This document shows positions 12,924 to 25,418 of a stretch of 64,000 nucleotides of DNA, piece after piece. How positions within the stretch are numbered: the first letter of the stretch is position 1; every line of letters begins with the position of its first letter. Under the pieces are notes generated by a model. That model saw only the letters and a program-made list of their open reading frames with translations, was not told where the DNA came from and did no database searches. Position numbers and translations under genes: made by a program. The DNA is from Rhytidiadelphus loreus (lineage: Eukaryota > Streptophyta > Bryopsida > Hypnales > Hylocomiaceae), in the NCBI GenBank assembly GCA_947034895.1, contig OX344761.1, positions 39,258,863 through 39,322,862 on the forward strand. Reading direction: 5' to 3'.

Positions 12924-13485
12924 TAAGGTCTTGGTTGTACAGAGGTACAAATATGTTAGCATTTACCTCCGTTAGTCATTTCATCTATAAAAATATGAGT
13001 ATATAGCCTAGATGACCTGTGAAAAATGCGTTTTTTCGGCAGACCACTTTTGACCCACAGACATTTTACTTTTGCTTCAGGTGTTTTAATTGCATTTTCA
13101 ATTTCAAATGAGCTGATATACTGTTACCCGTTCATGGAGTTACGCTATGAACGGGTAACAATGGATTCCCTCAAGTGGTATTGGTAGTTTATAATCTTGC
13201 AAACATATCTAGGTCGATCTTACGTTTTTCCAATTCATTGCAAGGATATACTTCCCAAAATCATTTGTTTTGTTGCATATTACTGTAGTATAAAACTCTT
13301 ATAGCGGGATGTCAGAGTACTCATTCTGATCTCTGATTCACTTTTTCTCTGAGTTGAACAGTGTAAGTTGGATTATCCCATTGCAGACACTTTCCCATTC
13401 CGGGCAGCTAGAAATGTGTATAACAATTACATCTTCAGCCTAATTTAGGATATTATTGCAACCAATTTAGCTGTGTAAGTGACCT
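12924..13485 (+). other. HOP 3' flank
   Basis: Non-coding sequence after the HOP stop codon, presumably 3' UTR and spacer. It contains a perfect 14-bp-stem hairpin (listed separately). No clear polyadenylation signal could be assigned. Confidence 0.5.
13122..13160. repeat. Perfect 14-bp-stem hairpin downstream of HOP
   Basis: TGTTACCCGTTCAT at 13122-13135 and its exact complement at 13147-13160 are separated by an 11-base loop. It lies about 200 bp after the HOP stop and could be in the 3' UTR or be a transposon footprint. Confidence 0.7.
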
Positions 13486-13498
13486 CTCTTTCTAGGAT

Positions 13499-13720
13499 CA
13501 GGGTGGATTGACCCCCTCGCTCGTCCTTACCAGGGGTGCATGTAAAAAAAAAGCCCCCTATTTTGGGCCGTTCTAGGGTATACTCTCGACCTCCCTAGAC
13601 TAATTTGGGGTCTCTGATCGCAAAAATGAATTAAAATTTTGCAAAAGAAATCATGTGCGGAAAATAAATAATTCCAGGGTTTGCCCACAGGGCCGAGCGA
13701 GGGGGTCAGTTCTCCCTGGC
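13499..13720. mobile_element. 222-bp MITE with CAGGG ends
   Basis: The ends are inverted repeats of about 28 bp: the left begins CAGGGTGGATTGACCCCCTC and the right, read inwards, CAGGGAGAACTGACCCCCTC; both continue GCTCG. The element is bracketed by an identical 13-bp direct repeat, CTCTTTCTAGGAT, at 13486-13498 and 13721-13733. The right copy is preceded by two extra bases (GC), so the exact termini are uncertain. The ends resemble hAT TIRs, but the duplication is longer than the usual 8 bp and closer to Mutator length. No coding. Confidence 0.8.
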
Positions 13721-13733
13721 CTCTTTCTAGGAT

Positions 13734-15497
13734 GAAATGGGACCTTGCTAGTCTCTCTTGCGAATGGGATTTTTTCCAGCTAGGGTTGTGTCTATTATAA
13801 GATATCTGTGGACCTTCTGTGGATCCTTACATCATTGCACATATTTAGGCTTTGAAATAGTATGTGAAATCATGAAATATTCTAATAATATTTTGGAAAA
13901 AGAAAGATATATTTTAAGAAGTAAAAACAATTGTATCTAATTTGCTTTGATGCAATCTAATGTAGCCTAAAATATACCCCACCTTACATTATGGAAGCAT
14001 AGTGTAGAATTGGAGTTAAAAAGATTGGAATTTTATGTATTCTACGAATATATTCATCCCTTTTGTCAATATGGCCAAAAAGTGATTGCATCAAAGCAAA
14101 TTGGATCACAATTGGGTTCATTTTGAATTTTTGTTGTTTAGTGAAGCACTCAATGGAAGGTGGCCATACTACATTGATGGACTTTAAGGGGACCAATACT
14201 AATTGATTGACAATATGTACTATATAAATATCTACATTTGTTGTACGTCAATAGAAGCTGAAGTATTTAGGGGTTGTACATCATCTTTCAAAATCTAAAA
14301 TTTTCTACAAAAAGTCCTTTTAATTTTTTGGTCCCCTATCCCTATTTAGTGTACATTTCAAAGTGTCTAGATAAACATTTGAATTTGGTTGCCATTAATG
14401 AATTGTCAAAGTTTTGTTGAATCTTATTTTAGAATCAAAAGGAAATTTTCCTTCTTTTAAAAAGTATTTTTGGGACACTTTTTGAATAAATGATGAATTT
14501 TCAAAGGTTTAGGAAATAAGTGCACAAAAATCACCCCTTGGCTTTCATTAATAGTCACTTTACACATTTGATAAGAATATATTAGGGTTGGTTTTAAGCA
14601 TAGGATGCAATAAGGTGTAGTTATTTTAATAAAGTGAACTAGTGACCATAATGGAAACTCTACCTTTTGAGTATAAAATTTAAGCAAAAAGTGACTACTT
14701 CGATCAAATCATATGTTAGTTTTGTCAATTTGGCAAAGTAATGAGGTCGATTAATAGAATTTGTGTAGGCTTCACAATCCCCTCTTTTATTTGTTGACAC
14801 GTCTCATTCCATCTATAAGATCCTTTATCAATTCAATTGGATGGACATGATGGTTTTTTGAAGCAAATAAAAATGAGATGTTTTCATTGATTTAGTGCAT
14901 GTAATGATAAGGTAGCAACAACTTATTTAAGAAACTAAGGATAGTGCATATGGCAAACTCACTTCCTTGAACAATCCAAATCTATGACATCATTGTATCT
15001 TCTCTCTCCTCCCATTGCCCACTTGATTACATAGCAAAGGTTTGAAGTCTTGACTTGATGTTTCAATAAAGTATTCCAAGCTTTGGGGCTTTTTCTCACT
15101 CTCCACATCCCACCCATTTTCAATTTTGTATCAATGTTTTAAACATATTAAATACCTTTGTGACTTTTGGTTCAATGTAGTAGCACAATTATGAGACTAC
15201 TAGTACAATGTTTTATCACTATAAACATCCCTTTCTTGTGATCCTACACTACTATTTTGTCACAAATGGTTCAATGTTTCAACAAAGTTCTACAATAATC
15301 ACTTGTGTATATTATCACAATTTTGTAGACTATGTTCATAGATTGTCGACACTCCCTCTCTCTTTGTTTTCATTCTCCATTTCACTTTTCCTTAATATAT
15401 TTTGGTTTTTTTACTTTTGACTCAATGGTTTAGTAGGATTTTGGATTTTGGGTAAACTTTGCTAGCACATTTTGAGTCTATCATGCTACAAGTTTGA
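13734..15497. other. AT-rich intergenic DNA
   Basis: No gene or bounded element recognised. Only short chance open frames are present. Confidence 0.55.
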
Positions 15498-15501
15498 TTA
15501 A

Positions 15502-16447
15502 TCCCTAAACATCAGAGACCATGTTTTCACCAAAACTGCTCCAAAATTGCCCTTGCATTTACAAGTACGAAATTTAGATGAAAGACATTTCTAGACAAAT
15601 GTAACCGTAGGATCTTGTAGTAAAATAGTTAGAGAAGATGTGGAAAAAAATTCAGAATTTTCCACCGAGTAGATTGCAAGATATTAACGTTTGAAAAGAC
15701 AAAATCCTTTTTTTGGCCTTGTGAAAATACGGGCAGCTGCACTTCACAAGGTCACGTTTGTATGAAAAAATGTCCAAAATGGTGGTTACTCTTTAGATTC
15801 ATTCTTCAAGTCAAGTTGGCTACATGCATGAAAAAATTTAGATCATTTGGAATTGTACAACATATAGGAAAAAAATAGTAAGTAGAAAGAAGTAGAGAAT
15901 GATTAAAAATACTAAATTGTCAACAATTTATTTATAGAATTGAAAAATGCCAATCCCAACGGTTGTTATGTTGTTATAAAAAATATGCACCTAATGTTTT
16001 TTATTTTTTTCCAAAAATATTTAAAATAGAGTTAAACAAAGGACTTCAAAGTTTATTTTAGAGTAGAGATTCCATAACTATCTACAAACTAATCTAAACT
16101 AAAATTCCTCATAACTTTCAACTCATTAATCAAAATGGAATGATTCAAAGCTTACCACATATATAAAAGTCTAGAGAATCAATTTCAAATTTTTATTTTA
16201 TTAAAAAGTGGTTTTCAAAGAAGTTTTTTTTTTTTGCCCGGGCTGTCCACCAAACACTCAAAATTAGATATCATGCAATAACTTTTGAAACATGGAGTCA
16301 AAACTTACAAAAATTGTTGGGCCTTAAATCTCCTCTTTGTCCTCATATTGTGTGAAATTTTCAAAGAAAAAAAATAAAAACTCCGTCTGTAGTGAGCCGC
16401 CCAAAATTGTTATGTTGCCAAAAAATGTTTGTTTGGATGTTTAGGGG
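15502..16447 (+). mobile_element. TTAA-flanked non-autonomous element, subfamily A (946 bp)
   Basis: TTAA at 15498-15501 and 16448-16451 flank an element whose left end reads TCCCTAAACATC and whose right end, read inwards, is CCCCTAAACATCC. The interior is shared with copies at 18141, 20558 and 52961 (for example CCGTAGGATCTTGTAGTA, GGAATTGTACAACATATAGG, TTTTAGAGTAGAGATTCCAT). It has no open frame of useful size. TTAA duplication with CCC-starting ends is the piggyBac signature. Confidence 0.75.
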
Positions 16448-16479
16448 TTAATAAATCAACAACAACTACTACTACTACC

Positions 16480-17345
16480 ACCTTGTCCTACCTATATTGG
16501 CATCAATTATAGCTTGCATCTAGCTTGTCCAACATCTCCATTTGGAATACTCTACCAAGCTACATTTAGTGTATTTCACATTTTATCCTTATTTTTTGGT
16601 CTATTCATCATTTAGACCATGTCTTTGCAAATCATTCAAGGAATTTCTAGAGGGTTGAATTCAAGAGCATCTTTCATCCAAGCTTATGTCACATTGGCAA
16701 TATGTGTTGGTGCACCATCCAACAAAAATATCAGTTGCTTATTGTTAGTATGGTGGTAGAAGTAAGGCAATAATCCTTGTTCACATACAATGTCTACAGA
16801 GTCCATAGCAATGTGTTTTCTAGAAGGAATTAAGATCAAATAATGTTTATTTGTTGGTATAAAAGCACATCCAAATCATGATTGACATCTTGCCAAATTT
16901 AAATGTTGTAGCTAAACATGGCAATTCAAATTTCTCACAAGTAGTCTGCCATGTTCAAGTTGGACGTGAATTCTAACTAATTTCAAATGACAACTCATTG
17001 CTCCAAATAACCAACCTCCATTGTCGTACAATCCAATTTTTTTGCAATTGTGCCAAGGTTCTAAACCTCTATTTCTTGTGTTTTTAGTTCAAGACATGAT
17101 TCTTCTTTGCAATTTGGTTGGCAAATCCAATCTCATGCACATCTTTTCAAAAAGTATTGGTGCTCACTAAAATTGAAAAATTATCAACAAGTTTGGCATG
17201 AGGTACACAACGATTTTTGACAATCTCATGTCTAAGAATCCTTCAATCATGCTCCTTCAGCTTTTGTGGATGTCTTGTTTTTTCTTTAATTTGAATTGAG
17301 ACTCACTTCAAGACCAATGAAATGGTCTCCTTTGATTTGTAAACT
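16480..17345 (-). pseudogene. Decayed Tc1/mariner-type transposase
   Basis: Reading the minus strand across several frames and stops recovers the order of a Tc1-like transposase: a helix-turn-helix part GRPQKLKEHD, RILRHEIVKNRC, then NWIVRQWRLVIWSNELSFEI (family: W..VIWSDESSFEI, here with the first catalytic Asp as Asn near 16995), EKFELPCLATTFKFGK with SIMIWMCF, LLDGAPTHIANVT with AWMKDAL near 16680-16725 (second Asp), and MQAIIDANIG near 16490 (family: QAVIDARGG). Many stops and frame shifts make it inactive. It lies between two oppositely oriented TTAA elements. Confidence 0.75.
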
Positions 17346-18136
17346 ACATTAGATTTGCTCAAAGATGATCTATACATGCTCATTCCTATAATAATACCCT
17401 GCTTATATAACATGTATTCAGATATAACCTACAATGGTACTATTCAAGATTACTCATAATCACATTGCCATACAACTCACACAACAATTCTATAAGCTTG
17501 TATGTCAACAACTACAACTTAATAAAAGATCAAAATTTGTGGCAAAAACATGTAGGTATTTGTAACCATTTCAACTCAAAAATCAATACAACTACTCATC
17601 TTCATCACATTGCAACCAAAATCCATTGAGTTGTATATTCATAAAGCTCTCCATTCAAGGTCATTACTTTAGTGTTCAAAAGCTTCACTTACCACTAGCT
17701 ACTAAACAAGCTCTATGACATATGTAGTTTCTATTCTTGAAGTAAGTGATTCATCAATGAATTTTCAAATATATTGATTTTTTAAATCCAAATTATTAGG
17801 CATGAATATACTTTCTCATTTGAGTTACAAGTTCAATCAACTTCATACACACGTGAATGGCACCAAGTGCCTTACTTTCTAGACTATACTATACATAGTC
17901 ATACAATTGTATACCATAGTCTACAACCATTTTAATTTGAACTTGAGCTTGATTTTAAACTAATATTATTGTGTTATTTAGGTTGGAAGTTTGAAATAAC
18001 AAAATTATGTTTCATTCTTTCCTCATTATTTTCAAGTTGTTTGGCTATAATTTAGCTTTGTTGTATCATTTAGCATTATATGAGCTTTCCTAGCTAAGAA
18101 TTCACAGATTTGATGAGAAACCTAGGACTTCAAAGA
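17346..18136. other. AT-rich DNA upstream of the Tc1-like pseudogene
   Basis: Probably the remainder of the dead transposon, or spacer. No terminal inverted repeat could be assigned and no gene is visible. Confidence 0.4.
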
Positions 18137-18140
18137 TTAA

Positions 18141-19071
18141 CCCCTAAAACTCTAAATTGTGTTTTTGGGCAACATAGTGATTTTGGACAACTCACTATGA
18201 ATGGAATTTTTATTTCTTTTCTTTGAAATTTCACACAACATGTGCCCAATGAGTAGCTTTAAGAACCAACAATTTTTATAGTATGTAGTAAAAGTTATTG
18301 TATAGTATGTAGTTTTCAAAGATGTGTATGGAACCTGGATAGCTAAAAAACCTTCTTTAAAAATCACTTTCTAAGAAATAAGAATTTGAAATTGGTTTTC
18401 TAGATTTATATTGACGTAGAAAGCTTTTAATCATTCCATTTTGACTAATGAAATGAAAGTTATAAGGAATTTTAATTTGCAGGAGTGTGCAAGAAGTTAT
18501 GGAATCTCTACTCTAAAATAAACTTTAAAGTTCTTTATTTAACTCAATTTTCAATATTTTTGGAAAAAATGAAATATTAGGTGTAGATTTTTTATTACAA
18601 CATTACAACCATTGGATTGACATTTTTCAATTCCATAAGTAAATTGTTAACAATTTAGTATTTTGAATCATACTTTACTTCTTTATATTTACTATTTTTT
18701 CCCTATATATATTGTATAATTCTAAATGATCTAATTTTTTTCAAGCATGTAGCCGACTTGCCTTGAAGAATGAATCTAAAGAAGCACATTCATTTTGGAC
18801 ATTTTTTTCATACAAATGTGACCTTGTGAAGAGCAACAACCTAATTTTTTGCACGACCAAATCAATTTTTCTGTCACTTCAAACGCTAATATCTTGCAAT
18901 CTACATGGTGAAATTTTTTGAATTTTTTCCACCTCTTCTCAAACCAATGTACTACAAGATCCTATGATTACATGTTTCCAAAAATGTTTTTTTCCTAAAA
19001 TTTAGTAATATGTACTAGAAATGGTAGTTTAGGAGCACTTTTGGTGAACATAGTAAAAAACCTTTAGAAGG
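18141..19071 (-). mobile_element. TTAA element, subfamily A, inverted copy
   Basis: Begins after TTAA (18137-18140) with CCCCTAAAACTC and runs about 930 bp as the reverse complement of the copy at 15502-16447. The far end (CCTTTAGAAGG at about 19061) is degraded and its TTAA is no longer recognisable. It provides the uninterrupted reference for the insertions in the copies at 20558 and 48010. Confidence 0.7.
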
Positions 19072-20553
19072 CAATGACTTCATCAGAAAAGTTGGGCTAG
19101 ATTGTTTTGGTGCCATTTTGACACCAATGGACACATTTTTGACAATGGAGTGTCATTTTATCCATACTAAGTTGGTATGGAGCTTGGCAACAAATTTACT
19201 TGATTGCATTTCAATGCACAATCATGGCACCATATTCACATGCCTTGAAATTCTTGATGTTTGTAGATTTAGGATTTTGTATATTTAGATATTCATAGAT
19301 TGAAAGCTTTATACTTTCATTGCTTCTCAAATTTAGAAATTTAGAGATTCACATTATAGATTTAGATTACTGTGTTGAATGAAAATTTATTCATTGATTT
19401 GGAATATTCTAGAGATTTAAAATCCTCCAAAGGTTTTAACATTTACACAACTATAAATAATTAAATTAAAGATGATTGCATATTTTACAATCTTTTACAT
19501 TGTTAGTATCTCTCAAAATGTAGATTTCATGTTTGTTCATTGAATTGTATTTTTTGAAATTATCATTATTGTACATTTGAAAATCTTCCATGCACTATAG
19601 CAGATTTACTTTGGAAAATACATTTGACTTTAATTTTGTGTTAAATTTGCGTTATTTTAAATGCAATTATGTTCATTTCTTTCTATATTGAACACAAAAT
19701 CATGGCCTAAAATGTTTTTGACAATGTGCATTTGTATTAATGATTACTAGATATTACAATGATGTGGTAATTTCAACAAGAAACACCGTACAATGCCACG
19801 TCATTGTCCAAGTCAATAGAGCTTTTGAATATACATTTGTAATATTGGTTGTAGTCAATTTATTTGTTGAAATGGTACGAGTATGCACCATTGAAAATAG
19901 CCCCAAAGGGGTATATTCTAGGATGACTTATAATATATTTTCTTGGCTACCAGAGCCATGTATGGATAGCCAAGGGAGATTGAATGCTACAATAAGTGAC
20001 AACATCTTGGCTAAAAAAAAGTCAAAAAATACAATAGGTGACAAAATCCCTTTTGGTTTAGAAGTGTTCATTAGAAAGAGTAAATCATAGTGACAAGTCG
20101 TTTTAAGAGAAAAGTAGAAAGTTAGAAATCAACCTTGTAGACCCAAATTCAAGCAATGTGAAGGAAGACACAACCAAAGATCAAAGAGACGTGTTGGTAA
20201 GACTAAAACATGTCAAGGACCCAATGGCCTAATTGATTCATCAAGATTCCACACCAATCAAAAAATTTAAGGTTTACTTGACACAATAAAAGATAACTAC
20301 AACCATAGGTATTAGTGCATAGGTCCCTCTCGAGATTACATGTAAAGTTTTGTATTTTTTTGAATTGCAAAAGTTAGTTTTCCGGAAGGTCTCTTGTTAC
20401 AATTAGCTCTGGTAAATTCTAAAAAATGATCAAAATTGCAATTAAATTCTATTAAAAATTAGGGTAGAATTTTTAGTAGTAATAAATCATTGATAAGATT
20501 TGCAACACTGGAAGGGACTAGAATGGAAAACCCCAACAATTTTTTGACAAATT
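19072..20553. other. AT-rich intergenic DNA
   Basis: No recognised gene or element. A 116-codon open frame at 19740-20090 has no familiar motif and lies in AT-rich DNA, so I do not call it. Confidence 0.5.
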
Positions 20554-21120
20554 TTAATCCCTAAAGAACCAAATTAAATTAGTTCTTTGACAAACATAGT
20601 GGATTGGGGCAACTTACTATGAATGGAATTTTTGTTTTTTTTCTTTGAAATTTTCACACAACACATGCCAAGGAAAAGTTCTAAGGACCAACAATTTTCA
20701 TAACTTTTAACTAGGTGGTCAAAAAGTTATTACATGATACTTAATTTTAAGCTATCTGTGAGCAGCTTGGGCAACTCAAAAAAATTCTTAAAAAATCAGT
20801 TTTCTCATAAACAAAAATTTGAAATTGGTTTTCTAGATTTATATAGACGTGGAAAGCTTTGAATCATTCCAATTTGATTGATGAGATGAAGGTTATGAGG
20901 AGTTTTAGTTTGTAGACAATTATGGGATTTCTACTCTAAGATAAACATTGAAGACCTTTATTGAACTCTATTTTTAATATTTTTCAAATAAATAAAATGA
21001 CAGGATGTAGATTATTATTTACAACATTATAACCATTGGGATTGGCATTTTTCAATTCCATAAATAAAACTCTCAACAATTTAGTATTTTGAATTATTCT
21101 CTATTTCTTTCTACTTACTA

Positions 21121-21504
21121 CTCCTTCCATCTCAAAACAAATCCATGGTTTCCAAATATACGGCTTGTCTCAAATTAAATAAAAAATTGTCTCTCCACAA
21201 CTTGATGGACAACAACTAAAGCTAGTTTGAATACCCTGAAGCAAAAGAATCCATAGATACCACGTTCTAAAGTCTATATAGCAATTCAATCCTTGCAAAG
21301 GGAATCAAAACGCAACTTCTTACCAACCAAAGGCAAAGAATTCAACCCACAACTATACAAAAACTACTACTAACAAATCTCTTGTTGAGAATTTCCTAGA
21401 GTTCAATCACAAGACATTGCTGCGATTGAATTTAAAAGACATCAATGGACATCACTAATCTAGCCATTTCTACAAACCTAGGATTTATTTTGAGACAGAG
21501 GTAG
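21121..21504. mobile_element. Stowaway-like (mariner-type) MITE, 384 bp
   Basis: Terminal inverted repeats: left CTCCTTCCATCTCAAAACAA, right read inwards CTACCTCTGTCTCAAAATAA, both continuing ATCC. TA is duplicated at 21119-21120 and 21505-21506. The paralogous element copies show the empty TA site (TTTACTATTTTTTCC at about 18690). No coding capacity. The end sequence matches the plant Stowaway/mariner consensus CTCCCTCCGTCCCAAAATA. Confidence 0.85.
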
Positions 21505-21641
21505 TAATTTTTTCCTATATGTTGTACAATTCCAAATGATTTGAAACTTCTCAAGCATTAGAGGAGAAGTATGTAGCCAACTTGCCTTGAAGAATGAATC
21601 TAAAGAAGCGACACCATTTTGGACATTTTGTCATACAAATG

Positions 21642-22573
21642 CCTAGGGGGCGCTCCCATTTTTTATTTATTTTTATTTTTTATGTGCGATCAAATGAAGG
21701 GGTATTGTAATTACCTTGGTCCTAATTTAGAATTACCTTGGTCCTAAATTTAGAAAAGGTTTCAAAGTAAAATAGCATCTCTAGAATGGAAAAAGTAAAT
21801 TTAGAAAGAATGAAGGGTAGGAGAAAATACTGAAATTTGGGTTTATTTTTTTTCTACAATAGCATTGCCAAAAAGAAATTTGAAAAATAGTAAATGTATC
21901 CTAGGCACTTCAAAAGGATCTTAAGTGCAATTTATGACCAAGTTTATGACTAGGTGGTTTTAGGGTACAATAGGGATTTTTGACTAGGCGGTTTATAAAC
22001 CAGTCTATACTTTTCCGATTTCTAATTACGCAGTATAACCAGTATTAGCCTTAGGACCTTTCCTTCCACTAAACTAGGGTTTGGAAGGTATGTCTTACTT
22101 GTTTGTATATGGTTTGTGCTTTGAACTACTTTGTGTTTAAAAGTACTTTGGCTTTGAAAGTGGTTTAGGCTTCAAACTAGTTTGTGCTTGAAAGTAGTTC
22201 TACTTTGAAAATACTTTGTGATTGAATATACTTTCGATTTTCGATTATTGTGTATTTGCAAGTAGTTTCTCAAATTCCCTCTTGTTTTGAATATCATTTT
22301 TTGTATATGCAATTTTTAGTCATGATTTTCAATATGACCCCAATGTTTGAAATTTTTTTGCCAATGTTCTATATTTATAATGAACATAGGGTATACAAAA
22401 ATGGCACAAGAAAAAATTTCAAATGAAATATTGAATATATGAAATAAGGTAAATTTAGAAATTTAGGTAAATATAGCCCTATAGTAATTCAAAGAATTTA
22501 CCTACATAGCCCTATGTAATAGGGGCTTGATTACATGGTACCAACGAACACCCTTTGTAGTGCACCCTTCGAG
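21642..22573. mobile_element. hAT-like non-autonomous element (932 bp)
   Basis: Flanked by TACAAATG (21634-21641) and TTCAAATG (22574-22581), an 8-bp duplication with one mismatch. The empty site TACAAATG is seen in the related copy near 18820. Ends: CCTAGGGGGCGCTCC on the left and, read inwards, CTCGAAGGGTGCACT on the right. They match a second element at 50578-51140. No transposase is encoded. Confidence 0.75.
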
Positions 22574-22665
22574 TTCAAATGTGACCTTATGAAGTACAAC
22601 TACCTAGTTTTTTGCACAGACAAAAAAAAAATTTGTCACTTCAAACGGTAATATCTTGAAATGAC

Positions 22666-25418
22666 AATTTTTTTTAGTAATTAGTAGTTAAACACTAAAA
22701 ATCTTAGAGTTAATCAAGTGAGTGAAGTCTTAAAGCAAATTATAAGAATCCTCCTCTTCTCAAGCCCTTTCTATCTTCAAAACCCCTTTTCTTAATACAG
22801 TACCTTGATTTTTGGTTAATTTAGTGTTTTTTTGGCCAATTTGGCCAATTTGTATTAACACAATGTTTTCTCAAGCATTTTTGCTCATTCCACAAAAAAG
22901 ATTTGGTGCGCTCTTGGTAGGTCCCTTCATATCTTGTTACCTTTTTTCTAATCTAATGTTTTGTGGTATTTATCTTCTAACATTCATATTTTGGGGGTGT
23001 TACTTGGACTTTTGAGTCTTTATTTCATGGTCGTTATTATTCACTAGCTCCTTTGTGCAGGAATTTCAAATTTTCTTTTAGAATTCCCCCTAGATCTTTC
23101 ATATACAAAATTGTGGTTCAAGTTAAGCTTTCTTGTATCTACTAATGTGTTTTATGTATCATTCCTAACCTACAACAAAGCTTTGACTTTGTTCTTACCA
23201 TTGTAGATGTTGTGATATTTGTCCTTTCTTTACCTTTTATTTTAATTTATTCTTCTACATCTACCCTACGGAAAAAGCTTTGAACTTAGGCGAGATATTG
23301 CAAAACAACAATTCCCCTTCTAGTTTTATTTTCCACACAAGTTTCTCTCGTAGTATTATCTTTCCTCAAGTTATCCCTTTAGTATGTACCCACTTTCTTA
23401 GCAAGCTTAATTACATTCTCCAATATTTTATATTTGTCCACCAAACCCAATCCCATTATGAGCATCCCCTCAAAAAACTTTTTTTCCATTTGCATAGCTC
23501 TTTCAAGTAAAACTTTAGCCCTCAAGACCTTACTCAAAATCCAAATTTTGGTCATTCCATCAATTCTCTTTGTCCTGACTAGCCTTATAATAGATGAAAT
23601 TCCTTTAAGGACTAGTATGTTGGCTAGTACCAAAGTCACAAGAAAACACAAGTTCAACTAAACATCAATGTTATGTTGGATGTTTTTGTTGAGATAAAAA
23701 CATGGGTTGTTGCATTGGATGTTATTTAAAGTTTGTTTAAAAAAAATTGGACTTGTCACTTAAAATGTGGGTTTCTTATAGTGGTCTCTTCAAAGGTACA
23801 AGTCCTCCAACTGGCGTAGTTCTCTTGGGACTCTATCCCCTTATCTGTCCATAACTTTTAGCTCATAGCTAATTTACCTGTGAACGTTAATGTCCTAAAA
23901 TCCTTATCTCTTTAGCTTTTCAACAACAAGTAACATGACCTAATTTGACAAGCAATTCCTCCCGAAATGCCCACCTTACATCCCACACCTTAGATTTGCA
24001 ACCAAGATACTACCAACTTTGAGGAGCCATATCTTTTGACAACTCACAATTTGGATCCTAGCGTTCTTTAGACCCATGGGTACTTGCTTTCACCAACTTT
24101 TGAAAAATGCATATTGCGCCATCCAATTCATTCCAACTAGAGCTGTAGACAATGCCTTGTCTACTTGGGACTTCTCATTTCTATTCATCTTGTCTCTTGC
24201 AAAGCTTGAGAAGTCACCCCTAAGGTCCCTAGGTGGCATGGGAACACTTTATAGTGAGGTTTATGACACTTGAGCCATGGTTTGATATTGGATTCATCAA
24301 GGGCAACATGGCTTACCATCTTGGTTATGTTGTTGCTCTTATTCCTTTCTTGATATTTAAGTGAAGTTGTGTTTCAAGATGTTTTTTCTTGTGACGAGGT
24401 TGTATTTGTCTTGGTTTTTGTTTTTTGCAACTTGGAGGTGCAACAATTTTAAAGCTTAAAACAATTGTGATATTTTTCAAAAAAATTACAACACAATTTT
24501 ATAGTTTTACAATTGTGGTATTTTTAGTATAAAATAAAATTGAGCATTTTTTCCAAAAATAATACATATATCCATACAAAAAATGGGTTACAAAGTAGGT
24601 GGGTAGTTCATATAGTTAATTCTGGATGTCCCTTTTGAAAGGATAGTTACTCAATGTGCAAAATTTTGGAAAACCAAATTAAAATTAAAAAATTAGCGAA
24701 AGGTGATACACATGTCATTTTCTCATACAATCAAGGTCTGATTTAAAACAACCCCACAAAACTCAAATTTTGTAGTACAAAAATGTATACCAATCATTGA
24801 TTAATGGGACTATGATCAATACATACATCAATAGAAAAAAAATTCCATTCATTGACTTTAAACCTTCATCTATGCTAGATGTGGTACTATGGCATTGACT
24901 GCCACCTAAACTAGCTAATGTTGACCTCAATGGAACACATGTTGCTCATCAACTGCATCCCCATAAAGTCACTAGATGAACCCAAAACTAGAAGTTTGCA
25001 ATGAATGTCAACATTCATAATCCCTCTTGGATGTGCCGACGTGGCATTCCACGTGACAATCTTTTGCTGACATGGACCTCATTTCTTCACCAATAGAAAA
25101 CTATTCATTTCTATCTAAACCAACTTGTCCAAACCCATAGAAAATCAACAAAATTCTTCTTGGATTCTTCTTCCACTAGAATCCAAATTTCTGGTAGTAG
25201 GGATAGTTACATCGTCTCCAACCCTGAAATTTCTATGAAGAATGCAGAGTTGAGGAGAGAAAAGAAGAGCAAATTAGGGGGCAAAAATCATGAAGAAGGT
25301 GTGACACCCCTTTTCTATTGTCTGGAGATCGAGAGTAGAGAATTTGAAAATGCCCTGCAACACGGAACGTGGAATGAAGGTGCTGAATGCAATTGCGGTG
25401 TGAAACAATTGCGGTGTA
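22666..25418. other. AT-rich intergenic DNA with no called gene
   Basis: Several open frames of 60-95 codons (for example 23379-23657 minus, 24076-24273 plus, 25160-25444 plus) show no recognisable motif and no splice context. Parts may be decayed gene or transposon sequence. Confidence 0.45.

Larger units (their letters stand above)
20558..22665 (-). mobile_element. TTAA element, subfamily A, interrupted by two later insertions
   Basis: Starts after TTAA (20554-20557) as TCCCTAAAGAACC and matches the copy at 18141-18900 in the same orientation. The match is interrupted at 21121-21504 by a Stowaway-like MITE and at 21642-22573 by an hAT-like MITE, resumes as TGTGACCTTATGAAG, and is lost at about 22665, so the right end is missing. 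Confidence 0.7.

Noticed and set aside
15498..19075. Interpretation of the whole 3.6 kb as one Tc1 element with 940-bp inverted ends
   Set aside because: Each arm has its own CCCCTAAAG-type end and TTAA, and occurs alone elsewhere, so two independent insertions are simpler. The composite remains only a possibility.
19740..20090. 116-codon open frame on the plus strand
   Set aside because: No recognisable domain, no splice or promoter context, and AT-rich composition like its non-coding surroundings.
23379..23657. Lys-rich 92-codon minus-strand frame
   Set aside because: Looks weakly protein-like but matches no family I recognise, has no context, and a plus-strand frame overlaps it.
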